DNA of 64,000 nucleotides, taken from Pseudomonas putida (GTDB taxonomy: Bacteria > Pseudomonadota > Gammaproteobacteria > Pseudomonadales > Pseudomonadaceae). The notes below the pieces were generated by a model. That model saw only the letters and a program-made list of their open reading frames with translations. It was not told where the DNA came from and ran no database searches. Position 1 is the stretch's first letter. The number at the start of each line of letters is the position of its first letter. The position numbers were made by a program, and so were the translations under genes. The stretch lies in NCBI GenBank assembly GCA_041071465.1, contig CP163498.1:2932001-2996000 (forward strand). The letters are read 5' to 3'. Positions 46,839 through 54,270 of the stretch are shown here, one piece after another.

Positions 46839-46846
46839 GTCTTGTT

Positions 46847-46922
46847 TGGTGGCTACACAGGGACTTGAACCCCGGACCCAGCATTATGAATGCTATGCTC
46901 TAACCAACTGAGCTATGTAGCC
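46847..46922 (-). tRNA. tRNA-Met (anticodon CAT)
   Basis: On the minus strand GGCTACATAGCTCAGTTGGT starts the gene at 46922. The D arm, the anticodon loop TTCATAA with anticodon CAT, the T arm GGGGTTCAAGTCCC and the acceptor GTAGCC pairing with GGCTAC are all present, and the CCA is encoded (46847-46849). A first base pair G-C rather than a mismatch identifies elongator Met, not initiator. Confidence 0.95.
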
Positions 46923-47017
46923 GATGGCGCGCATTATTCTCTTGAACGGCCCCCCTGTCAACACTCATTTCAAAAAAAATTTGCACGCTTTCAAAAACTT
47001 AGCAGCCAGCCCCTGTT

Positions 47018-47950
47018 TCAGCGCACCACAAGCCAGTGTCCCAGCACGCCCTGCAGTTGCAGATGCTGGGCGTCAGCCAGGGATTGCAGGCTTTCGCCAG
47101 GCCGGTCGAGATTGAAATCGCCGCTCACGCGTCGATGCGCCACTTGTTCATCCATCATCCACAGACGCTGCCCTTGGTAACCGGCAAGGCGTTCCAGCAC
47201 TTGCCCCAAAGGCATGTCGGTGGCTTTCAGGCGACCGCTGCGCCAGCTGTCGGCGGTCTTCAGGTCGGCCTTCTGCACCGGGTCGATGCGCATGCCATCG
47301 AAGGTCACCCGCTCACCCGCCGAGACCATGCGCTGCTCACCGCCCTGGGTGACCATGGCCTTGCCACTGAGTACCACGAGTTCGTCACGCCCGGCATGGC
47401 GGGCTACCTGCAGGCGGGTGCCGTACACCTGGATGCGGGCGTTGCCGACTTCTACCTCCATGGCTCGCCCGTCGAGCATCACTTCCATGAACACCTGGCC
47501 CTGCACCAGGTGCAGCAGGCGGGTGCGCCCGCGCAGGTCGACGTTCATCGCGCTGGCGCTGTCCAGGTTCAATGTCGTGCCATCTGCCAGGCGCGTGCTG
47601 CGGCGCTCGCCCACATCGGTGTGCAGCTCACTGGCCAGGCGTTGCATCAGCGGCCAGTACAGGTAGGCTGCGGCGCCCAAACCAAGCAGGAATACAACCG
47701 CCAACCATTTGCCCAGGTGGCTGCGCTGCACAGCGACTTGCCGTGGGCGAGGGCGAGCGGGGGGTGGTTGCAGTTGTTGCCAGAACGTTTCCAGCTCGGC
47801 ATAGGCGTGTGCGTTCTCAGGGGCTTGGCACCAGGCCGCGAATGCCTGGCGCTGGGTGTCGTCGCAACCGGGCTGGCGCAGCAACGAAAACCACTCCAGC
47901 GCTTCCTGCTGTGGGTCGGGCTGCAGTTGCTTGGCGGGCATCGGGCTCAT
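47018..47950 (-). CDS. FecR family regulator without adjacent sigma factor
   Basis: 310 residues, full length. DUF4880 domain ('QQEALEWFSLLRQPGCDDTQ', 'FAAWCQAPENAHAYAELETF'), membrane segment ('WLAVVFLLGLGAAAYLYW'), periplasmic domain starting 'TDVGERRSTRLADGTTLNLD', and C-terminal STN-like end ('VSGDFNLDRPGESLQSL'). Upstream there is no fecI: only 71 bp separate its ATG from a good Fur box, and beyond that lies a divergent MFS gene. It is therefore an orphan sensor that must act on a sigma factor made elsewhere, or has lost its partner. Confidence 0.88.
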   Translation of the reverse strand: MSPMPAKQLQPDPQQEALEWFSLLRQPGCDDTQRQAFAAWCQAPENAHAYAELETFWQQLQPPPARPRPRQVAVQRSHLGKWLAVVFLLGLGAAAYLYWPLMQRLASELHTDVGERRSTRLADGTTLNLDSASAMNVDLRGRTRLLHLVQGQVFMEVMLDGRAMEVEVGNARIQVYGTRLQVARHAGRDELVVLSGKAMVTQGGEQRMVSAGERVTFDGMRIDPVQKADLKTADSWRSGRLKATDMPLGQVLERLAGYQGQRLWMMDEQVAHRRVSGDFNLDRPGESLQSLADAQHLQLQGVLGHWLVVR

Positions 47951-48021
47951 GGGTTCGGTCTGCTCACGATAGGGGCCGTTTCGCCCAACGATGACAGGGA
48001 TAATGAGCCAAGGATGCTAAT

Positions 48022-48040
48022 TATATTGAGAACCATTTTC
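48022..48040. promoter_or_regulatory. Fur box between orphan fecR and an MFS gene
   Basis: TATATTGAGAACCATTTTC matches the Fur consensus at 14 of 19 positions by eye. It is 72 bp from the FecR start and 95 bp from the MFS start, so either or both may be iron-regulated. Confidence 0.7.
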
Positions 48041-48134
48041 AAGTACGTTGCGACAGAGGGATAAAAAAGGTAGCTATGTATCTATTTGTTTCCCGATAAT
48101 CGGATCCCAAACCTGAGGACGGAGATTTAGGCAA

Positions 48135-49349
48135 ATGGCCACCAGTAGTGCCTCCACCGCATCCACCGCTGCAACGGCCAACCAGGCCACACCGCTGGTG
48201 ATGCGCATCATCGGTTTCTGTGCCTTGGCGCACTTGATTAACGACCTGATCCAGTCGGTACTGCCGGCGATCTACCCCATGCTCAAGGCCAACTACGACC
48301 TGAGCTTCGCCCAGATTGGCATGATCACCCTGACATTCCAGATCACCGCCTCGCTGTTGCAGCCCTGGGTCGGCTTCTTCACCGACCGCCGACCGACGCC
48401 CAACCTGCTGCCCCTAGGCACCCTGTGCACACTGGTGGGCATCGTGATGCTGGCCTTCGTCGGCAGTTTCCCGATGATCTTGCTGGCGTCGGCGCTGGTG
48501 GGCATCGGCTCGTCGACCTTCCACCCGGAAACCTCGCGTATCGCGCGGTTGGCTTCGGGTGGGCGTTTCGGCCTGGCCCAGTCGACTTTCCAAGTGGGCG
48601 GCAACACCGGTTCAGCACTGGGCCCGCTGCTGGCGGCGGCCATCGTCATTCCGTTCGGTCAGACCCACGTGGCCTGGTTCGGCCTGGCGGGGCTATTCTT
48701 CCTCGGTGTCACCCTGATGCTGCGCGGCTGGTACAAGGAGCACCTCAACCAGGCCAAGGCGCGCAAGGCGGTGCAAGCCACCCACGGCATTTCGCGCAAT
48801 CGGGTGATCGCGGCGCTGATCGTGCTGGGCCTGTTGGTGTTCTCCAAGTACTTCTACATGGCCAGCTTCACGAGCTACTTCACCTTCTACCTGATCGAGA
48901 AGTTCGGTGTATCGGTGGCCAGCTCGCAGCTGCACCTGTTCCTGTTCCTCGGCGCGGTAGCAGCGGGCACCTTCTTTGGCGGGCCGATCGGTGACCGTAT
49001 CGGGCGCAAGGCGGTGATCTGGTTCTCGATCCTGGGCGTGGCGCCGTTCACCTTGGCGCTGCCGTATGCCGACCTGTTCTGGACCACGGTACTGAGCGTG
49101 GTGATCGGTTTTATCCTGGCGTCGGCGTTCTCGGCCATCGTGGTGTATGCGCAGGAACTGGTACCGGGCAGTGTGGGCATGATTGCCGGGATCTTCTTCG
49201 GCTTGATGTTCGGCTTTGGCGGCATTGGCGCGGCGCTGTTGGGGTATGTGGCAGACCTGCGCGGTATCGAGTATGTGTACGGGCTGTGCTCGTTCCTGCC
49301 ATTGTTCGGGCTACTGGCGGTGTTGTTGCCGAGCACCGGTAAGCGCTGA
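48135..49349 (+). CDS. MFS transporter, fosmidomycin-resistance (Fsr)-like
   Basis: 404 residues, 12 hydrophobic segments. ATG 48135 after GAGGACGGAG. N-terminal half 'HLINDLIQSVLPAIYPMLKA' and 'GFFTDRRPTPNLLPLGTLC' are typical of Fsr-type MFS exporters; C-terminal 'GPIGDRIGRKAVIWFSILG'. A small-molecule exporter by family. Because it shares an upstream region containing a Fur box with a FecR gene, a siderophore-related role is possible (inference). A hairpin GGGGCTGC-AAA-GCAGCCCC (49357-49375) follows. Confidence 0.9.
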   Translation: MATSSASTASTAATANQATPLVMRIIGFCALAHLINDLIQSVLPAIYPMLKANYDLSFAQIGMITLTFQITASLLQPWVGFFTDRRPTPNLLPLGTLCTLVGIVMLAFVGSFPMILLASALVGIGSSTFHPETSRIARLASGGRFGLAQSTFQVGGNTGSALGPLLAAAIVIPFGQTHVAWFGLAGLFFLGVTLMLRGWYKEHLNQAKARKAVQATHGISRNRVIAALIVLGLLVFSKYFYMASFTSYFTFYLIEKFGVSVASSQLHLFLFLGAVAAGTFFGGPIGDRIGRKAVIWFSILGVAPFTLALPYADLFWTTVLSVVIGFILASAFSAIVVYAQELVPGSVGMIAGIFFGLMFGFGGIGAALLGYVADLRGIEYVYGLCSFLPLFGLLAVLLPSTGKR

Positions 49350-49670
49350 TGCAAGCGGGGCTGCAAAGCAGCCCCGACGATTGACGATTGGGCACCCTTG
49401 GCCTAGAGTGCCGCCTCTTTTTCCAACCACCTGCGTAGTAGCCAAAGCAATGTGCCGTACCCAATCCCTGCCCAGCGCCCGCCAGCCTGCCTTCCAGGCC
49501 CTGCGTCGTGCATGGCCGAGCGACACGGTACTCAAGCGCCGCCGCAGCGTGCTGTTTGCCTTCACCTTTTCGCCACACCTCGCCTGAACTGATCTGCGCT
49601 TTTGCGTCGCTCGCCGCCCCGGCGTGCGCGCCTGTGTCTGCACGTCTTTTCGGTTTGCAAGGAGTGGTAC
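49350..49670 (+). other. 321-bp intergenic region with terminator hairpin and a doubtful 45-codon ORF
   Basis: The hairpin at 49357-49375 can end the Fsr transcript. An ORF at 49450-49587 (45 residues, 'MCRTQSLPSARQPAFQALRR') has no good ribosome binding site and is very basic; I cannot tell whether it is real. The next MFS start at 49671 has AAGGAG. Nothing else is seen. Confidence 0.4.
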
Positions 49671-50828
49671 ATGAACATGCGTTTACTGGCGGGCCTGTTG
49701 TTCGCCGTTTCGGTTGTGGGTTTCAGCCTGGGGGCCAGCTTGCCGCTGGTGTCGTTGCGCCTGCATGAGGCGGGGGCAAGCACCCTGGAAATCGGCATCA
49801 TCTCGGCCATCCCTGCCGCAGGCATGATGCTCTCGGCGTTTCTGGTCGACGCCTGTTGCCGTCATCTCACCCGGCGCACCATCTATCTGCTGTGTTTCAG
49901 CCTGTGCACGGTCAGCATTGCCTTGCTTGAATCGGCGTTCGGCTCGCTGTGGCTGCTGGCGCTGCTACGCCTGGGGCTGGGGCTTGGCATGGGGATCGCC
50001 ATCATCCTCGGCGAGTCGTGGGTCAACGAACTGTGCCCAGAGCACAACCGCGGCAAGATCATGGCCCTGTACGCCACCAGCTTCACCGGTTTTCAGGTGC
50101 TTGGCCCAGCCATGCTGGCAGTGCTGGGCGCAAACAGCCCCTGGATAACGGGTGTCGTCACGGTCTGCTATGGGCTGGCGTTGCTGTGCATCGTGCTGAC
50201 CGTGCCCAACGACCATGTCGAACACGAAGAGGGCGAAAAGAGCTTCGGCCTAGCCGGGTTTTTCCGTGTGGCGCCGGCGTTGTGCATGGCCGTGCTATTC
50301 TTCTCGTTCTTCGATGCCGTGGTGCTGTCGCTGCTACCGGTTTACGCCACCAGTCATGGTTTTGCCGTTGGCGTGGCGGCGTTGATGGTGACAGTGGTGT
50401 TTGCCGGCGACATGCTGTTCCAGCTGCCGTTGGGCTGGTTGGCCGACCGGGTCGAGCGCACCGGGCTGCACCTCGCGTGCGGGCTGGTGGCGATGGCGAT
50501 CGGCATCGGCTTGCCTTGGCTGCTGAACCTGACCTGGCTGCTGTGGCCGCTGCTGGTGGTGCTGGGCGCGGTGGCAGGGGGCATCTATACCCTGGCGCTG
50601 GTGCTGATCGGGCAGCGCTTCAAGGGCCAGGACCTGGTGACAGCCAATGCCAGCGTGGGCTTGTTGTGGGGCGTGGGCAGCCTGGTGGGGCCGTTGGTCA
50701 GTGGGGCAGCCATGAACGTCGCGCCGCATGGCCTGCCCATGGCGCTGGCACTGATGGCCGGGCTGTTCGTGTGCTTTGCCAGGCAGTCGTATCGGCGTGC
50801 AGGGCGGATGCGGGCTGTGGCGGAATAA
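49671..50828 (+). CDS. MFS transporter (YcaD/sugar-transporter-like)
   Basis: 385 residues, ATG 49671 after AAGGAG. Twelve hydrophobic segments; 'GAGLGMGIAIILGESWVNEL'-like region (here 'LGLGLGMGIAIILGESWVNE') and 'ELCPEHNRGKIMALYATSF' identify the YcaD branch of MFS. 'LPLGWLADRVERTGLHLACG' is the loop motif in the second half. Substrate unknown. Convergent with the FecR at 50835, stop codons only six bases apart. Confidence 0.88.
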   Translation: MNMRLLAGLLFAVSVVGFSLGASLPLVSLRLHEAGASTLEIGIISAIPAAGMMLSAFLVDACCRHLTRRTIYLLCFSLCTVSIALLESAFGSLWLLALLRLGLGLGMGIAIILGESWVNELCPEHNRGKIMALYATSFTGFQVLGPAMLAVLGANSPWITGVVTVCYGLALLCIVLTVPNDHVEHEEGEKSFGLAGFFRVAPALCMAVLFFSFFDAVVLSLLPVYATSHGFAVGVAALMVTVVFAGDMLFQLPLGWLADRVERTGLHLACGLVAMAIGIGLPWLLNLTWLLWPLLVVLGAVAGGIYTLALVLIGQRFKGQDLVTANASVGLLWGVGSLVGPLVSGAAMNVAPHGLPMALALMAGLFVCFARQSYRRAGRMRAVAE

Positions 50829-50834
50829 TGCCCC

Positions 50835-51785
50835 TCACGCCGCGCCGATGCTTACCCAGTAGCGGGTCCTGTAGTCGACCCGCACCGGCAGGCTGCGGCT
50901 GAGCAACTGCAGGATTTGCTCGGTGTCGGCCAACTGATAGGTGCCTGAGACCTTCAGGCCCGCCACCTCTGGAGCGCAGCGCAACAGGCCCGGGCGGTAG
51001 CGGCCGAGTTCGCTGACAAATTCGGCAAGTGGCATTTGTTGCACGCTGAGTACCCCGTCAGTCCAGCCCCAAGGGTCGCTGTGCAGCGCCAACGCCTGGA
51101 TGCTGCCGTTGGTCCCGACTTGCAAGGTTTCACCTGGCAGCACCTGCCTCGGTGAGGCCGAGGCAGGGAACAGCGTGACTTCACCTCGACGCACCGACAG
51201 CAGCAGGCCCTGGCTGTTTTCACGCAGCAACAGTTGGCCATCGACGGTGGTCAGCGGACCGATACGGGTGTCGATGTGGAACGGGCGGTTGTCATTCGGG
51301 TTGCTGTCCAGGCTGATTTCGCCCCGTATCAGCTCCAGCTGGCGTTGCTGCGCGCTGAAGTGCAGGTCGATGGCGCTGGCAGTGTTGAGCTGGATACGGC
51401 TACCGTCAGTACTTTGCCACTGGCGCCGTTCACCCGTGGCGGTGCTGCTGTCGGCCAGCAGTTGTGGCAGGCCCAGCGGTTCGCGTGCGGCCCAGCCCAG
51501 GCTGCCGCCTACGGCCAACAGCCCCAGCAACTTCAGGTGGTCCCGGCGGCTGACGCGTTGGCGCTGGCTACCCTCCAGGGTGCGCCGGCTCAGGTCCTTG
51601 GGCAGCCCGGCCAGCTCGTCGCCCAGATGACTGACCCGCTGCCAGGCCAAGGGGTTGTGCGGGTGGCTGCCCAGCCACTGCTGAAACTGCTGCTCGGTAC
51701 GCGCGCTGGGGCTGTCGAAGCGCAGTTTCACCAACCAGTCGATGGCCTGATCGACCTGCACCTGTGCCGGCGTATCATCAGGCAT
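50835..51785 (-). CDS. FecR family anti-sigma factor
   Basis: 316 residues from ATG 51785 ('MPDDTPAQVQVDQAIDWLVK'), overlapping the sigma 3' end by eight bases; ATG 51791 is also possible. DUF4880 domain ('FQQWLGSHPHNPLAWQRVSH'), membrane segment ('HLKLLGLLAVGGSLGWAA'), periplasmic FecR domain ('TATGERRQWQSTDGSRIQLN') and C-terminal 'VSGTYQLADTEQILQLL'. Partner of the upstream FecI. No receptor gene follows: the next gene is a convergent MFS. Confidence 0.9.
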   Translation of the reverse strand: MPDDTPAQVQVDQAIDWLVKLRFDSPSARTEQQFQQWLGSHPHNPLAWQRVSHLGDELAGLPKDLSRRTLEGSQRQRVSRRDHLKLLGLLAVGGSLGWAAREPLGLPQLLADSSTATGERRQWQSTDGSRIQLNTASAIDLHFSAQQRQLELIRGEISLDSNPNDNRPFHIDTRIGPLTTVDGQLLLRENSQGLLLSVRRGEVTLFPASASPRQVLPGETLQVGTNGSIQALALHSDPWGWTDGVLSVQQMPLAEFVSELGRYRPGLLRCAPEVAGLKVSGTYQLADTEQILQLLSRSLPVRVDYRTRYWVSIGAA

Positions 51786-52293
51786 CGGCATAGCGCAACC
51801 GATAGCAGACACCCAGGGCCTTGGCCAGATCGCGCTCGACGGTGGCCCTGGACACCTCCAGGCGTTGGGCGACCTGCACGATGCTCAAACCGTCGAGCTG
51901 TGCCAGCAGGAACGCCTGGCGCACGCGCGGCTTCAACTGGTGCAAGGCGCGGTCGAGGCGTTCCAGGCTATCGAGGATGACCAGCCTGTCCTCTTCGCTG
52001 GGCACCTCTGCTTCGGGCAGGTTAGCCAGGCTTTCCTGGTAAGCCCGTTCCAGCGCGCGGCGGCGGAACTGGTCGATCATCAAGCCACGGGCGATGCTGC
52101 TGAGGTAGGCGCGCGGCTCCTTCAGCGGCGACACCTGGCGGGCGCGCAACACGCGCACGAAGGTATCCTGCGCCAGGTCTGCGGCGTGTTCGCTACAGCC
52201 GACCCGGCTGCGCAACCAGCTGCGCAGCCAGGCATGGTGGGACTGGTAGAGCAGAGCGACCTCGGTCGGTTTGAGCGTGTCGTTGAACTGCAT
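51778..52293 (-). CDS. FecI-type ECF sigma factor without linked receptor
   Basis: 171 residues. Region 2 'LYQSHHAWLRSWLRSRVGCS' and 'AADLAQDTFVRVLRAR'; region 4 'LDGLSIVQVAQRLEVSRAT'. It has a Fur-box candidate 32-51 bp upstream and overlaps its FecR. Since no TonB receptor is next to the pair, its target genes must lie elsewhere, or the receptor has been lost. Confidence 0.92.
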   Translation of the reverse strand: MQFNDTLKPTEVALLYQSHHAWLRSWLRSRVGCSEHAADLAQDTFVRVLRARQVSPLKEPRAYLSSIARGLMIDQFRRRALERAYQESLANLPEAEVPSEEDRLVILDSLERLDRALHQLKPRVRQAFLLAQLDGLSIVQVAQRLEVSRATVERDLAKALGVCYRLRYADA

Positions 52294-52324
52294 CGTAGCG
52301 AAGGCCCGGTCCCGTGATGTGTGC

Positions 52325-52344
52325 GATTGTGAATAGTTCTCAAT
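52325..52344 (-). promoter_or_regulatory. Candidate Fur box before fecI
   Basis: ATTGTGAATAGTTCTCAATT; its reverse complement has the TGAGAAC-N-ATTC core of Pseudomonas Fur sites (about 10 of 19 in the strict register). Confidence 0.5.
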
Positions 52345-52464
52345 TCTATGCGGGGAGAATGGCGCGGAGCAATGGTATGCCAGGAATTAGCCGCGCAAGA
52401 ACCGGCGTTTGCCCGATGAGCGGCTGCGCTAAGCTGGACCTGCAATCGACTTGACGGAGTTGCC

Positions 52465-53091
52465 ATGATTCTGGCCGACCTTTCCCCCGAGGCCTACCGC
52501 GAGGCCACCGCACACCTGGCGTCACTTGACCCGGACTGGTCGCGGCACATTGCGGCGACCGGGCCTTGTCTGCACCAGGCCACCTCGGGACGTGAGCCTT
52601 ACGAAGCGTTGGTGCGGGCGATTGCCTATCAGCAGCTGCACGCGCGTGCGGCGGAAGCGATCCTGGGGCGGTTGCTGGCTCTGTTTCCGGCGAATGCCTT
52701 CCCGCAGCCAGAGCAGTTGCTGGCGGTTACCCCGCAAACCTTGCGGGCCTGCGGCTTCTCGGCGAGCAAGTTGGCGACGATCCAGGGTATCGCTCAAGCC
52801 AGTCTGGAGGGCTTGGTGCCGACGCGGGAGCAGGCGTTGGCCATGGCCGACGAGGCCTTGATCGAACGCCTGGTGGCGCTGCGTGGGGTAGGGCGATGGA
52901 CGGTCGAGATGCTGCTGATCTATAGCCTTGAGCGATCGGACATTTTGCCAGTGGACGATTTTGGTGTGCGTGAAGGGTACCGGCGGCTCAAGGGGCTGGA
53001 GAAGGCGCCGACACCGGCGCAGATGCGCTCGCTGGGGGGCGCTTGGCGGCCGTTTCGTACGGTGGCGGCCTGGTATCTGTGGCGTGCCTGA
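52465..53091 (+). CDS. alkA: DNA-3-methyladenine glycosylase II
   Basis: 208 residues, ATG 52465 with ACGGAG upstream. Helix-hairpin-helix 'LRGVGRWTVEMLLIYSLERS' (139 onward) and the catalytic Asp in 'LPVDDFGVREGYRRL' (Asp164 or 165) place it in the HhH-GPD superfamily. It removes alkylated bases from DNA. It lacks the N-terminal domain of E. coli AlkA, as is usual for the short form. It lies 70 bp before ada, with which it forms an adaptive-response pair. Confidence 0.92.
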   Translation: MILADLSPEAYREATAHLASLDPDWSRHIAATGPCLHQATSGREPYEALVRAIAYQQLHARAAEAILGRLLALFPANAFPQPEQLLAVTPQTLRACGFSASKLATIQGIAQASLEGLVPTREQALAMADEALIERLVALRGVGRWTVEMLLIYSLERSDILPVDDFGVREGYRRLKGLEKAPTPAQMRSLGGAWRPFRTVAAWYLWRA

Positions 53092-53161
53092 GGCTATTGC
53101 ATTGCCCGTTGCGGCCCTTTCGCGGGCCAGTACAGGCGACAACTTATCTGGATGCTGAACC

Positions 53162-54214
53162 ATGACCCTCTACACCACCCCCGACCAACGCTGGCAAGCT
53201 GTCGAGTCCCGCGACGCCACCGCCACAGGCCACTTCGTGTACGCCGTACGCACCACTGGTGTGTACTGCCACCCTGGCTGTAAATCACGCCTGGCCAAAC
53301 GCACGAACGTCGATTTCTACGACACCCCCGCTGCTGCCGAAGCCGCGGGCTATCGCGCCTGCAAACGCTGTATCGGCAAGGCCAGCACCGCCCGCCATCG
53401 CCAGCTGGTCACCCGCGCCTGCCGGCTGATCGAAACCAGCGACCCCGCGCCCAGCCTCGACCAGCTCAGTGCGCAACTGGCCGTCAGCCCCTTCCACCTG
53501 CACCGGCTGTTCAAGGCCGAAACCGGCGTTACCCCCAAAGCCTACGCCACGGCCTTCCGCGCCCGTCGCTTGCGCGCGCACCTGGAAGACGGCCAGCGCT
53601 CGGTCACCGATGCCATCTACGACGCCGGCTACAACTCCAACAGCCGCTTCTACGAAAGCGCCGACCAGCGCCTGGGCATGCGCCCACGGCAGTACCGCGC
53701 CGGCGGTGCCGGGGCTACCCTCCATTTTGCCTTGGGGCAGTGCTCGCTGGGCGCGATTCTGGTGGCCCAGAGCGACAAGGGCATATGCGCGATCCTGCTG
53801 GGTGACGACCCCGAAGCCTTGTTGAACGCCTTGCAGGACCAGTTCCCCAAGGCTCACCTGATAGGCGGTGACAGCGCCTACGAACGGCTGGTCGCCGAAG
53901 TGATCGGTTTCGTCGAGGCCCCGGCGCTGGGCCTGGCCCTGCCGCTGGATGTGCAAGGCACCGCGTTTCAGGAGCGAGTGTGGCAGGCCCTGCGCGAGGT
54001 GCCGGCCGGCAGCCGGGTCAGCTACACCGACATTGCCGAGCGCATTGGCGCGCCCAAGGCCGTGCGTGCAGTGGCCATGGCCTGCGCGGCCAACCCCATT
54101 GCCGTGGCCATCCCCTGCCACCGCGTGGTGCGCCGGGATGGCGACATCAGCGGCTACCGCTGGGGCGTGGAGCGCAAAGAGCAATTGCTGAAGCGAGAGA
54201 CGGCACTCTCCTGA
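53162..54214 (+). CDS. ada: Ada: methylphosphotriester/O6-methylguanine-DNA methyltransferase and activator
   Basis: 350 residues. The N-terminal zinc domain has Cys36, Cys40, Cys67 and Cys70 ('GVYCHPGCKSR', 'ACKRCIG'), one of which accepts methyl groups from phosphotriesters. An AraC-type HTH follows ('LAVSPFHLHRLFKAETGVTP'), then the methyltransferase domain with the active site Cys319 in 'PCHRVVRRDGDISGYRWG'. After methylation it should activate itself and alkA. All three functional parts are intact. Confidence 0.96.
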   Translation: MTLYTTPDQRWQAVESRDATATGHFVYAVRTTGVYCHPGCKSRLAKRTNVDFYDTPAAAEAAGYRACKRCIGKASTARHRQLVTRACRLIETSDPAPSLDQLSAQLAVSPFHLHRLFKAETGVTPKAYATAFRARRLRAHLEDGQRSVTDAIYDAGYNSNSRFYESADQRLGMRPRQYRAGGAGATLHFALGQCSLGAILVAQSDKGICAILLGDDPEALLNALQDQFPKAHLIGGDSAYERLVAEVIGFVEAPALGLALPLDVQGTAFQERVWQALREVPAGSRVSYTDIAERIGAPKAVRAVAMACAANPIAVAIPCHRVVRRDGDISGYRWGVERKEQLLKRETALS

Positions 54215-54270
54215 TTGCCAGAAGCCGCGTAGAATCCCCCGCCAAATCGAATTGTAAAGAGGAATATTCG

